A DNA stretch of 6,088 bases from Bordetella parapertussis (lineage in GTDB: Bacteria; Pseudomonadota; Gammaproteobacteria; Burkholderiales; SG8-41): the NCBI GenBank assembly GCA_945863085.1, contig CAMBCD010000177.1, positions 1 to 6,088 of the forward strand, in the 5' to 3' direction. Below the pieces are notes generated by a model. The model ran no database searches. It saw only the letters and a list, made by a program, of their open reading frames with translations, and was not told where the DNA came from. Numbering within the stretch: the first letter of the stretch is position 1; each line of letters opens with the position of its first letter. The position numbers were made by a program, and so were the translations under genes. This document shows, one piece after another, positions 1 to 5,585 of this stretch.

Positions 1-275
1 TTGGCATAACCGGCCTTGAACAGTTCCTTGGCGCGGTCGATCGCGAGTTGCTCGGCGATGTCGACGTATTCGCAGCCGCCGTAATAACGCTTGCCGGGAT
101 AACCCTCGGCGTACTTGTTGGTCAGCACCGAACCCTGCGCTGCGAGTACCGCCGGGCTGGCGTAATTTTCCGAGGCGATCAGCTCGATATGGTCTTCCTG
201 GCGCTGCGCTTCCTGCTGCACGACGCGGAAGATTTCGGGATCGGTGGTTTCGAGGGTATTGGTGAAAATGGTCAT
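1..275 (-). CDS. glyA: Serine hydroxymethyltransferase, N-terminal part (runs off the window)
   Basis: This is a PLP-dependent cytosolic enzyme that interconverts serine plus tetrahydrofolate with glycine plus 5,10-methylene-tetrahydrofolate, the main one-carbon source of the cell. Reading the minus strand from the ATG at 275 gives 91 residues before the edge, about a fifth of the usual ~415. Family hallmarks are clear: IELIASENY at residues 30-38 and [15 protein letters not shown] at 53-67. Ser35, Glu57 and Tyr65 fall at the same numbers as the substrate- and PLP-contacting residues of the E. coli enzyme, which supports this start. The ribosome binding site is weak: only a GGA about 13 bases upstream. 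The gene is divergent from the TRAP transporter genes and probably has its own extended -10 promoter at 315-323. No oddity is seen in the visible part. Identity is very secure; the C-terminal part, including the PLP lysine, lies outside. Confidence 0.97.
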   Translation of the reverse strand, partial: MTIFTNTLETTDPEIFRVVQQEAQRQEDHIELIASENYASPAVLAAQGSVLTNKYAEGYPGKRYYGGCEYVDIAEQLAIDRAKELFKAGYA

Positions 276-314
276 GGGCGGGCACTGTCCGGTGGTTACC
301 GTCTGGAGCACTGA

Positions 315-323
315 ATTTTATCA
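315..323 (-). promoter_or_regulatory. Probable extended -10 promoter for glyA
   Basis: Read on the minus strand the site is TGATAAAAT, that is TAAAAT (315-320) preceded by TGn, the extended -10 pattern of sigma-70 promoters. It lies 39 bases upstream of the glyA ATG, implying a leader of about 30-35 nt. No good TTGACA-like -35 is seen 16-18 bases further upstream, which is tolerable for an extended -10 promoter. Assignment is by motif only. Confidence 0.45.
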
Positions 324-336
324 TGCGAAACGCCCG

Positions 337-356
337 CGCTTTCTGCCCGCTTTCTG
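337..356. repeat. Short direct repeat in the glyA / TRAP divergent region
   Basis: The 9-mer CGCTTTCTG occurs at 337-345 and again at 348-356. The starts are 11 bases apart, about one helical turn. Both copies are preceded by C/G-rich GCCCG-type sequence. They sit between the candidate glyA and dctQ-like promoters. Such same-face half-sites can be a regulator operator, but chance duplication is possible at this length. Confidence 0.3.
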
Positions 357-376
357 TTTTTACCCCCCGCAGCCCT

Positions 377-382
377 TATGAT
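377..382 (+). promoter_or_regulatory. Weak candidate -10 box for the TRAP transporter genes
   Basis: TATGAT matches the sigma-70 -10 consensus at five of six positions and lies 34 bases upstream of the ATG at 411. That would give a leader of about 22 nt beginning just before the GGAAGGAGG ribosome binding site (393-401). The hexamer 17 bases upstream (354-359, CTGTTT) is a poor -35, so the gene may need an activator, or the promoter may be elsewhere. Confidence 0.25.
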
Positions 383-410
383 GTCGCACCGGGGAAGGAG
401 GCCCCACATC

Positions 411-953
411 ATGAAATCGCTGCTGGCGCTGTCGCGCACCATCGACATGTTGAACGAATATGCCGGCCGCGGCGCCTGCTGGCTGGTTCTGGCCTGCATC
501 CTCATCAGCGCCGGCAACGCCGTCGCCCGTTACGGCTTCAACCTGAGCTCCAACGCCTTTCTCGAAATCCAGTGGTACCTGTACTCGCTGGTGTTCCTTG
601 GCGCCGCCGGCTACACGCTGAAACACAACGCCCATGTGCGCATCGACCTCATCGCCGGGCGCCTCACGCCGCGGACCCAGGCCTGGATCGACATCTTCGG
701 CCACCTGTTCATGCTGCTGCCGGTGTGCGCAATCATGCTGTGGTTCGGCTGGGCCGCGTTTGTCGAGTCCTACCGCATCAATGAAATTTCCACCGACGCC
801 GGCGGCCTGCTGCGCTGGCCGATCAAACTCGTCGTGCCCGCCGCCTTTGCGCTGTTGATCCTGCAGGGCGTGTCGGAAACCATCAAGAAATTTGCGGTGC
901 TCAGCGTGCAGAAGTCATCTCTTTCCTCCGTGACGGCCGACCGCGATCAATGA
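411..953 (+). CDS. TRAP transporter small membrane subunit (DctQ family)
   Basis: This is the small integral membrane subunit of a tripartite ATP-independent periplasmic (TRAP) transporter. It pairs with the large DctM-type subunit encoded next and helps couple substrate uptake to the sodium gradient in the inner membrane. The 180-residue product has four predicted membrane segments at roughly residues 20-40, 53-70, 92-115 and 136-156. It carries the family signature Q54-WYLYSLVFLGAAG followed by HNAHVRIDLI (72-81), and the later TDAGG...RWP stretch (128-137), resembling small subunits of the mannitol/chloroaromatic type of TRAP system. The ATG at 411 is preferred over the in-frame one at 378 because GGAAGGAGG lies nine bases upstream and the family normally begins shortly before the first membrane helix. 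A hydrophilic C-terminal tail of about 20 residues follows the last helix. The large-subunit gene begins 123 bp downstream, beyond a hairpin repeat. Substrate is unknown. Confidence 0.93.
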   Translation: MKSLLALSRTIDMLNEYAGRGACWLVLACILISAGNAVARYGFNLSSNAFLEIQWYLYSLVFLGAAGYTLKHNAHVRIDLIAGRLTPRTQAWIDIFGHLFMLLPVCAIMLWFGWAAFVESYRINEISTDAGGLLRWPIKLVVPAAFALLILQGVSETIKKFAVLSVQKSSLSSVTADRDQ

Positions 954-984
954 CCATGTTACGCAAGGCCTGCCATTACTCACC

Positions 985-1060
985 CGTCATTCCGGCGGAC
1001 GCCGGAATCCAGCAACGGTGGCGGCACACACCCTGGACCCCGGCTTTCGCCGGGGTGACG
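985..1060. repeat. REP-like paired-hairpin intergenic repeat
   Basis: This 76-bp element holds two hairpins. The first is ATTCCGGCG (989-997), GA, CGCCGGAAT (1000-1008), a perfect 9-bp inverted repeat. The second is ACCCCGGC (1037-1044), TTTC, GCCGGGGT (1049-1056), a perfect 8-bp inverted repeat. The ends also pair: 985-997 with 1048-1060, starting CGTCA and ending TGACG, 13 positions with two G-U wobbles. In addition 1004-1012 is largely complementary to 1033-1041. This architecture matches dispersed palindromic repeats common between proteobacterial genes (compare REP/BIME, and neisserial dRS3 sequences with ATTCC...GGAAT). It could attenuate transcription or stabilise the upstream mRNA. 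Copy number elsewhere cannot be seen from this window. Confidence 0.75.
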
Positions 1061-1076
1061 AGGGGTTAGGAGCGCC

Positions 1077-2537
1077 ATGGCCTTCGAACTGATGGCACCG
1101 CTGATGTTTGTCGGTCTTGCGGCATTCCTGCTGCTGGGTTACCCGGTTGCCTTCGCCCTCGCCGCCAACGGCCTGCTGTTCGCCTTCATCGGTTTCGAAC
1201 TCGGCATGTTGCAGCCGGAACTGCTGCAAGCCCTGCCGCAGCGCCTGTTCGGCATCATGGCCAACCCGCTGCTGCTGGCGATCCCGTTTTTCACCTTCAT
1301 GGGCCTGGTGCTGGAACGCAGCGGCATGGCCGAGGATCTGCTCGACACCGTCGGCCAGCTGTTCGGCCCGGTGCGCGGGGGCGTTGCCTACGCGGTGATT
1401 TTTGTCGGCGCACTGTTGGCCGCGACCACCGGCGTCATCGCCGCCTCGGTGATCGCGATGGGCCTGATCTCGCTGCCGGTGATGCTGCGTTACAACTATT
1501 CGCCGCGGCTCGCCAGCGGTGTGATCTGCGCTTCCGGCACGCTGGCGCAGATCATTCCGCCGTCGATCGTGCTGATCGTGCTGGCTGACGTGCTCGGCGC
1601 CACGGTCGGCGACATCTACGCCGGCGCGCTGCTGCCCGCGCTGCTGCTGGTGGCGCTGCTCACCGGTTATGTGTTCATCACCTCGATGCTCAATCCCGCC
1701 GCCGCGCCGGCGCTGCCGCCGGAAGCGCGCCGGCTGCGCGGCGCGCCGCTGTGGCGCCATGCCGCGCTGGTGATGGTGCCGCCGCTGGTGCTGATCTTCC
1801 TCGTGCTGGGCTCGATATTTGCCGGCATCGCCACACCCACCGAAGGCGGTGCACTGGGCGCGGTCGGTGCGCTGGCGCTGGCGGCGGCGAAACGGCGGCT
1901 GAACATGAAAGTGGTGCGCGAAGCGCTGGACTCCACGACCCGGCTGTCGAGTTTCGTGATGTTCATCGTCATCGGCTCCTCGGTGTTCGCGCTGGTGTTC
2001 CGCGCCGTCAACGGCGACCTGTGGGTGGAGCGGCTGTTCACGCTGCTGCCCGGCGGTGAAATCGGCTTCCTCGTCGTCGTGCACCTGATGATATTTGTGC
2101 TCGGCTTTTTCATCGACTTTTTCGAAATCGCCTTCATCCTGCTGCCGCTGCTCGCGCCGGTGGCGGCCAAACTCGGCATCGACCCGGTATGGTTCGCGGT
2201 GATGATCGGCATCAACCTGCAGACTTCGTTTCTGACGCCGCCCTTCGGTTTTTCATTGTTTTACCTGCGCAGCGTCGCGCCGCCGCAGATCAAAACCGCC
2301 GACATCTACAAAGGCGTCGTTCCATTTGTGGCGGTGCAATTGGTTGCGCTGCTGCTGGTGGTTTTTTTTCCGCAACTGGTCACCGTGTTCAACGATGCAA
2401 AACCGTCTCGCGATACCAGCAACATCGAAATCAACCTTCCGGCCGACAACACACGCGACAAACCCGATGCCGACGGCCAGACACAGGAAGAAAAATCGGC
2501 CTCGGACATCGAACGCATGCTGCGCGACGCCAAGTAA
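1077..2537 (+). CDS. TRAP transporter large membrane subunit (DctM family)
   Basis: This is the large inner-membrane subunit of a TRAP transporter, the part that forms the sodium-driven transport path. The 486-residue product is almost wholly hydrophobic up to residue 438. Recognisable conserved blocks are NPLLLAIPFFTFMG (63-76), the hairpin-loop segment SGTLAQIIPPSIVL (153-166), IATPTEGGA (251-259), GFFIDFFEIAFILLPLLAP (343-361) and the second loop QTSFLTPPFGFSLFYLRS (382-399). The two Pro-Pro loops correspond to the Na+/substrate-binding repeats of the family. Start: AGGAG at 1068-1072 is only four bases from ATG 1077, but AGGGG at 1061-1065 is 11 away, and the MAFELMAPLM beginning is usual for the family. 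The oddity is a 48-residue charged tail (439-486) absent from most members, which end soon after the last helix. The gene follows the small subunit but is separated from it by a hairpin repeat. No binding-protein gene is nearby. Confidence 0.95.
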   Translation: MAFELMAPLMFVGLAAFLLLGYPVAFALAANGLLFAFIGFELGMLQPELLQALPQRLFGIMANPLLLAIPFFTFMGLVLERSGMAEDLLDTVGQLFGPVRGGVAYAVIFVGALLAATTGVIAASVIAMGLISLPVMLRYNYSPRLASGVICASGTLAQIIPPSIVLIVLADVLGATVGDIYAGALLPALLLVALLTGYVFITSMLNPAAAPALPPEARRLRGAPLWRHAALVMVPPLVLIFLVLGSIFAGIATPTEGGALGAVGALALAAAKRRLNMKVVREALDSTTRLSSFVMFIVIGSSVFALVFRAVNGDLWVERLFTLLPGGEIGFLVVVHLMIFVLGFFIDFFEIAFILLPLLAPVAAKLGIDPVWFAVMIGINLQTSFLTPPFGFSLFYLRSVAPPQIKTADIYKGVVPFVAVQLVALLLVVFFPQLVTVFNDAKPSRDTSNIEINLPADNTRDKPDADGQTQEEKSASDIERMLRDAK

Positions 2538-2573
2538 AAATATTAACAAAAACAAATACTTATGATTAACCAC

Positions 2574-2592
2574 TGATTCCGGCCGGGAATCA
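2574..2592. repeat. Small inverted repeat downstream of the TRAP large subunit
   Basis: TGATTCC (2574-2580) and GGAATCA (2586-2592) form a perfect 7-bp stem around GGCCG, 37 bases after the dctM-like stop. It is preceded by an AT-rich stretch (2535-2570) and is not followed by a T run, so a classical Rho-independent terminator on the plus strand is not supported. The ATTCCGG start recalls the first hairpin of the 985-1060 repeat, so it may be a decayed relative. Function unknown. Confidence 0.4.
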
Positions 2593-2612
2593 CCCTCCGG
2601 CATCAGCCACGG

Positions 2613-2618
2613 TAAAAT
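2613..2618 (+). promoter_or_regulatory. Candidate -10 box for the LysE-family / enolase-superfamily unit
   Basis: TAAAAT in the context GGTAAAATCCGCA resembles sigma-70 -10 elements often seen in betaproteobacteria. It lies 41 bases before the ATG at 2659, giving a leader of about 34 nt. The position expected for the -35 (about 2590-2595) is TCACCC, a poor match. With the 121-bp gap after the TRAP genes, this suggests a separate or secondary transcription start, not a proven one. Confidence 0.35.
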
Positions 2619-2658
2619 CCGCAACTCCCGCTGACGCACTTCCACCTATTACACCGTC

Positions 2659-3294
2659 ATGATCCCCCTCCCCGACCTGCTGATTTTCTCCGGCGCAGCA
2701 CTGCTGATGGTGCTGACCCCCGGCCCCAACATGATTTACCTGATCTCGCGTTCGATCTGCCAGGGCCGCGCTGCGGGCGTGATTTCATTGTTCGGCGTGA
2801 TCGGCGGATTTTTTGTGCACATGCTCGCCGCTGCCATCGGTCTGACGGCGATCTTCCTCGCCATCCCGCTGGCCTACGAAATTCTCAAATGGCTGGGTGC
2901 GCTGTACCTGCTGTGGCTGGCCTGGCAGGCGGTCAAACCCGGCGCGCGTTCGCCGTTCGAAGCACGCGCGCTGCCGGCGGATTCGCCGCGCAGGCTGCTG
3001 ATGATGGGTTTCCTGACCAATGTGCTGAATCCCAAGGTCGCCGTGTTTTACCTGTCGATCCTGCCGCAATTCATCGACACGGAACGCGGCTCGGTGTTTG
3101 CGCAAAGCCTGATGCTCGGCGTCACGCAGATTTCCATCAGCTTCACGGTCAACCTGCTGATCGCGCTGTCGGCGGCGGGTATCGCCAGCTGGTTCGCGCG
3201 CAATCCCTTCTGGCTGTCGGCCCAGCGTTACGTAATGGGCGGCGTGCTCGCTGCACTCGCGGTCAAACTGGCCTTCGAACCGCGGCGCGGCTGA
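2659..3294 (+). CDS. LysE/RhtB-family exporter
   Basis: This is an inner-membrane exporter of the LysE/RhtB superfamily, whose studied members push amino acids such as lysine, threonine, homoserine or leucine out of the cell using the proton gradient. The length of 211 residues is typical. The family signature LTPGPNM is at 19-25, a hydrophilic loop is at about 91-112, and the second conserved block NPKVAVFYLSILPQF is at 124-138. About six membrane segments are predicted: roughly 5-27, 40-62, 64-90, 114-135, 147-172 and 190-206. There is no Shine-Dalgarno sequence before ATG 2659; the start is chosen because the family begins just ahead of the first helix. The stop lies 36 bp before the enolase-superfamily gene on the same strand, so the two are probably cotranscribed. 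Substrate cannot be read from sequence; export of an amino acid or a toxic intermediate are both possible. Confidence 0.93.
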   Translation: MIPLPDLLIFSGAALLMVLTPGPNMIYLISRSICQGRAAGVISLFGVIGGFFVHMLAAAIGLTAIFLAIPLAYEILKWLGALYLLWLAWQAVKPGARSPFEARALPADSPRRLLMMGFLTNVLNPKVAVFYLSILPQFIDTERGSVFAQSLMLGVTQISISFTVNLLIALSAAGIASWFARNPFWLSAQRYVMGGVLAALAVKLAFEPRRG

Positions 3295-3330
3295 AACAGC
3301 GTCGTCTGACAACACACATAAATACAAGCC

Positions 3331-4428
3331 ATGAAAATCACCGCCGTCACCACCTTCGTCAACCGCATGCCGCTGCTGATCACCGGCGATGCGCCGATGG
3401 TCGGCGGCCAGGCCCGCACCGCGATGGAAACCCTGCTGGTGCGTGTCGACACCGATGCCGGCGTCACCGGCTGGGGTGAAGGTTTCGGCCACCGCGTATG
3501 GCCGGCGACACGCACCGCGCTCGACCGCATGGTCGCTCCCCTGTGCATCGGCCGCGACCCGACCGCCATTGCGGCACTGATGCACGATCTCGCGCGCGCG
3601 GTGCATGGCGCCGGGCGCAACGGGCCGCTGATGTATGCCATGTCGGCGATCGACATCGCCTTGTGGGACATCGCCGGCAAGATCGCCAACCGGCCGCTCG
3701 ACCAGTTGCTCGGCGGCAGCCCGCGCGCCGACCTGCCGGCCTACGCCAGCCTCTTGCGTTACGGCAAAACTTCGGCGATGGAACCGCGCATCAGTGAGGC
3801 GCTGGAACGCGGCTACAAACTGGTCAAGATCCACGAAATCGAGCCCGACATCATTCGCGCCGCGCGGCGTGCCGTCGGCGCAAACATTCCGCTGATGGTC
3901 GACTGCAACTGCCCGTGGACGGTCGCACAGGCGGTGGCCATCTGCCGCGAACTGCAGGACCTCAAACTGGAATGGATCGAGGAGCCGGTATGGCCGCCGG
4001 AAGACCATGCCGGCATCGCGCGCGTACGCGCCGAAGGCGGCATCGCCGTGGCGGGCGGTGAAAACGTCGGCAGCGCCAATGAATTCCACCGCCTGTTCGA
4101 ACGCGGCGCGCTCGACGTGGCGCAGCCCAGCATCACCAAGGTCGGCGGCGTCACCGAAATGCAGAAAGTGTTTGCGCTGGGCGAAGCGCACGGCGTGCGT
4201 GTCGTGCCGCATTCGGCCTATTTCGGCCCCGGCCTGCTCGCCTCCATCCATGTCAGCGCGGCACAATCCCGCGAAGTGTGGATCGAAAGGTTCTACTGCG
4301 ATTTTGCCGAAACGCCGTTTGGCGAGGCGATCAATCCGAAAAACGGCCGTATCCCGATTCCGCAGGGCCCGGGGCTCGGCGTCGATCCCGACCCGGCCTT
4401 GCTGAAAAAACTGATGGTCGAGGCTTAA
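3331..4428 (+). CDS. Enolase-superfamily enzyme, mandelate racemase/muconate lactonizing type
   Basis: This is a cytosolic Mg2+-dependent enzyme of the enolase superfamily. Such enzymes abstract a proton alpha to a carboxylate and then racemise, dehydrate or cycloisomerise acids. At 365 residues it has the usual length. It has the N-terminal capping domain (about 1-125, with WGEGFGH at 48-54 and AIDIALWDIAGK at 106-117) and then the barrel. Metal ligands are present: Asp191 (VDCNCPW), Glu217 (WIEEP) and Glu244 (GGEN). His294 (VVPHSAYFGPG) fits the catalytic histidine. Two positions are atypical. The base motif is Lys166-Ile-His168 rather than K-x-K. The dyad aspartate, normally in QPD, is Ser267 (QPSITKVGG). 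It is therefore not classical mandelate racemase or a standard sugar-acid dehydratase, and its reaction is unknown. No Shine-Dalgarno sequence is seen before ATG 3331. The upstream exporter and the TRAP permease suggest work on an imported acid, by inference. Confidence 0.93.
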   Translation: MKITAVTTFVNRMPLLITGDAPMVGGQARTAMETLLVRVDTDAGVTGWGEGFGHRVWPATRTALDRMVAPLCIGRDPTAIAALMHDLARAVHGAGRNGPLMYAMSAIDIALWDIAGKIANRPLDQLLGGSPRADLPAYASLLRYGKTSAMEPRISEALERGYKLVKIHEIEPDIIRAARRAVGANIPLMVDCNCPWTVAQAVAICRELQDLKLEWIEEPVWPPEDHAGIARVRAEGGIAVAGGENVGSANEFHRLFERGALDVAQPSITKVGGVTEMQKVFALGEAHGVRVVPHSAYFGPGLLASIHVSAAQSREVWIERFYCDFAETPFGEAINPKNGRIPIPQGPGLGVDPDPALLKKLMVEA

Positions 4429-4458
4429 AAATACCGCCGGCAAATATATGCAACCCGG

Positions 4459-4486
4459 ATTTCGTTAAGCTTATTTCGTTAAGCTC
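4459..4486. repeat. 14-bp tandem direct repeat ahead of the hydrolase gene
   Basis: ATTTCGTTAAGCTT (4459-4472) is followed immediately by ATTTCGTTAAGCTC (4473-4486), two copies differing only at the last base. The first junction contains the perfect palindrome TAAGCTTA (4466-4473), and AGCTTA (4468-4473) can pair with TAAGCT (4480-4485) around a 6-base loop. It lies 42 bases upstream of the hydrolase ATG, in AT-richer DNA than the surroundings. It may be a regulator site pair or a recent slippage duplication. Confidence 0.6.
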
Positions 4487-4515
4487 AACCAGAATCAATA
4501 ACAAAGCAGACACTC

Positions 4516-4523
4516 AGGAGGAG
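4516..4523 (+). promoter_or_regulatory. Strong ribosome binding site of the hydrolase gene
   Basis: AGGAGGAG ends four bases before the ATG at 4528. It is one of the two strongest Shine-Dalgarno sequences in the window (with 393-401) and fixes the hydrolase start. By contrast the two preceding genes have no recognisable site. Confidence 0.8.
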
Positions 4524-4527
4524 CACC

Positions 4528-5427
4528 ATGCATCCGTTCATCCGTTACACCACGTTGCTGCTGTGCTTCGCCGCCGCACCGGCACTGGCCCATGAAGACA
4601 AATTCATCAATGCCAATGGCGTCAAGATCCGCTACATCGAAGCCGGCAAGGGCGAGACCATCGTACTGCTGCACGGCGGCACTTCCAGCCTCGAGAGCTG
4701 GACTACACGCGGCGTGGTCGACAACCTCGCCAGGGATTTCCGCGTCATTGCCTTCGATGCCCGCGGCCACGGCAAAAGCGACTCGCCGCACGATCCTGCC
4801 GCCTACGGCCGGCAGCAGGCGCTGGACGTGGTGCGCATCCTCGACGCGCTGACAATCGAACGCGCACACATCATCGGTTTTTCGCTGGGCAGCAGCACCG
4901 TCGCGCAACTGCTGACGCTGCACCCGGAACGGTTCCTCACGGGGGTGCAGGTCGCCGGGCCGGGCCGCTCACCGAAGGAGGCCAACAATCCGCGCATTGA
5001 AACCGAAGCCGCCGAAATCGCCCGCGACTGCATCAGCCGCAGCCGCGTGATGCGCCAGGCCCCGGCCGGCATGAAACCCACGGAAGAAGACATCCAGCAG
5101 CGCATCGCCGCCTGCCGCGCCGACAAGAGCTTCGATCAACTGGCTGTCGCGGCATCGCTGCGCGGCTACAAGGATCAGGCCGTCACCGCGGAGCAGATGG
5201 CCGCGGTCAAGGTGCCGACCATGGGCATCGTCGGCACACTGGACCACACGCTGAAGGGCATGCAGGAACTGAAGGCGATACGCCCAGCGATGAAACTGGT
5301 GCTGCTCGAAGGCGTGTCGCATACGGGCAAAACCGGCATCCAGGGCGACCCGCGGCTGATCAGCGAAATCCGCAGCTTCATCGCCGAACAGCGCAAGCCC
5401 GCAAGCACCGGCTCCACCAGCTACTGA
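4528..5427 (+). CDS. Exported alpha/beta hydrolase
   Basis: This is a serine hydrolase of the alpha/beta-hydrolase fold, in the broad esterase/enol-lactonase/C-C hydrolase group, predicted to act in the periplasm. The 299-residue product starts with a signal peptide: a short basic n-region, a hydrophobic core (about 8-17) and A-L-A at 19-21, with likely cleavage before His22. The fold then follows: oxyanion segment LLHGG (47-51), DARGHGKSD (77-85), nucleophile elbow G117-F-S119-L-G121, acid Asp239 (GTLDH) and His265 (GVSHTG), so the triad Ser119-Asp239-His265 looks complete. The variable cap lies at about 145-225 and has Cys168 and Cys196, which could form a disulfide in the periplasm. Start and expression are supported by AGGAGGAG just upstream. 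The gene is 99 bp after the enolase-superfamily gene, with a tandem repeat in the gap, so it may be cotranscribed or separately controlled. Substrate is unknown. Confidence 0.92.
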   Translation: MHPFIRYTTLLLCFAAAPALAHEDKFINANGVKIRYIEAGKGETIVLLHGGTSSLESWTTRGVVDNLARDFRVIAFDARGHGKSDSPHDPAAYGRQQALDVVRILDALTIERAHIIGFSLGSSTVAQLLTLHPERFLTGVQVAGPGRSPKEANNPRIETEAAEIARDCISRSRVMRQAPAGMKPTEEDIQQRIAACRADKSFDQLAVAASLRGYKDQAVTAEQMAAVKVPTMGIVGTLDHTLKGMQELKAIRPAMKLVLLEGVSHTGKTGIQGDPRLISEIRSFIAEQRKPASTGSTSY

Positions 5428-5451
5428 CCGGTCCTATCCCCGGGGTACACT
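5424..5451 (+). promoter_or_regulatory. Candidate sigma-70 promoter for the kef-like gene
   Basis: A CTGACC -35 (5424-5429, four of six consensus bases) and a TACACT -10 (5446-5451) are separated by 16 bases. The -35 overlaps the hydrolase stop codon. Transcription would start near 5458, giving a leader of about 128 nt before the ATG at 5586. Assignment is by motif only. Confidence 0.4.
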
Positions 5452-5461
5452 CGGTCCTGCG

Positions 5462-5497
5462 CCGGGTGATCCCGGGCCGGCGCGCGCCCTGCGCGCC
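5462..5497. repeat. Two GC-rich hairpins in the leader of the kef-like gene
   Basis: CCGGG (5462-5466) pairs with CCCGG (5471-5475) around TGAT, and GGCGCGC (5479-5485) pairs with GCGCGCC (5491-5497) around GCCCT. Neither is followed by a T run, so intrinsic termination after the hydrolase gene is not well supported. They could still slow polymerase, protect the upstream mRNA end or structure the downstream leader. In GC-rich DNA such pairings also arise by chance. Confidence 0.35.
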
Positions 5498-5585
5498 TGC
5501 AATCCGCTGCCGCATTACAGCCGCACATCGCAGCCGCGCGTTGCAAACGATTACCCGTACCAACCCGTCATCGCGAGGTCCGCCC

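Noticed and set aside
48..314. Plus-strand open frame at the left edge
   Set aside because: It lies opposite the glyA N-terminus, whose translation matches serine hydroxymethyltransferase residue for residue at key motifs.
378..410. Upstream in-frame ATG as start of the TRAP small subunit
   Set aside because: It would add 11 mostly polar residues and place the strong GGAAGGAGG site inside the coding region. ATG 411 has that site at proper spacing.
276..410. Possible glycine riboswitch or other leader RNA ahead of glyA
   Set aside because: The likely glyA leader is only about 30-35 nt, too short, and no riboswitch-like conserved core was recognised.
987..2084. Long open frame on the minus strand (365 codons) opposite the TRAP large subunit
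   Set aside because: The product is rich in His, Gln, Arg and Asp with no recognisable domain, as expected from the complement of a GC-rich membrane-protein gene. The plus-strand gene is a clear family member.
2543..2566. TTAACA / TATGAT promoter in the AT-rich gap after the TRAP genes
   Set aside because: The spacer is only 12 bases, too short for a working sigma-70 promoter.
2538..2658. Rho-independent terminator after the TRAP large subunit
   Set aside because: The 7-bp hairpin at 2574-2592 is not followed by a T run on the plus strand; the AT-rich stretch is upstream of it.
2785..4443. 552-codon open frame on the minus strand
   Set aside because: It runs antisense across both the LysE-family gene and the enolase-superfamily gene and has the low-complexity D/H/R/Q composition of a shadow frame. 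Both plus-strand genes have full conserved motifs.
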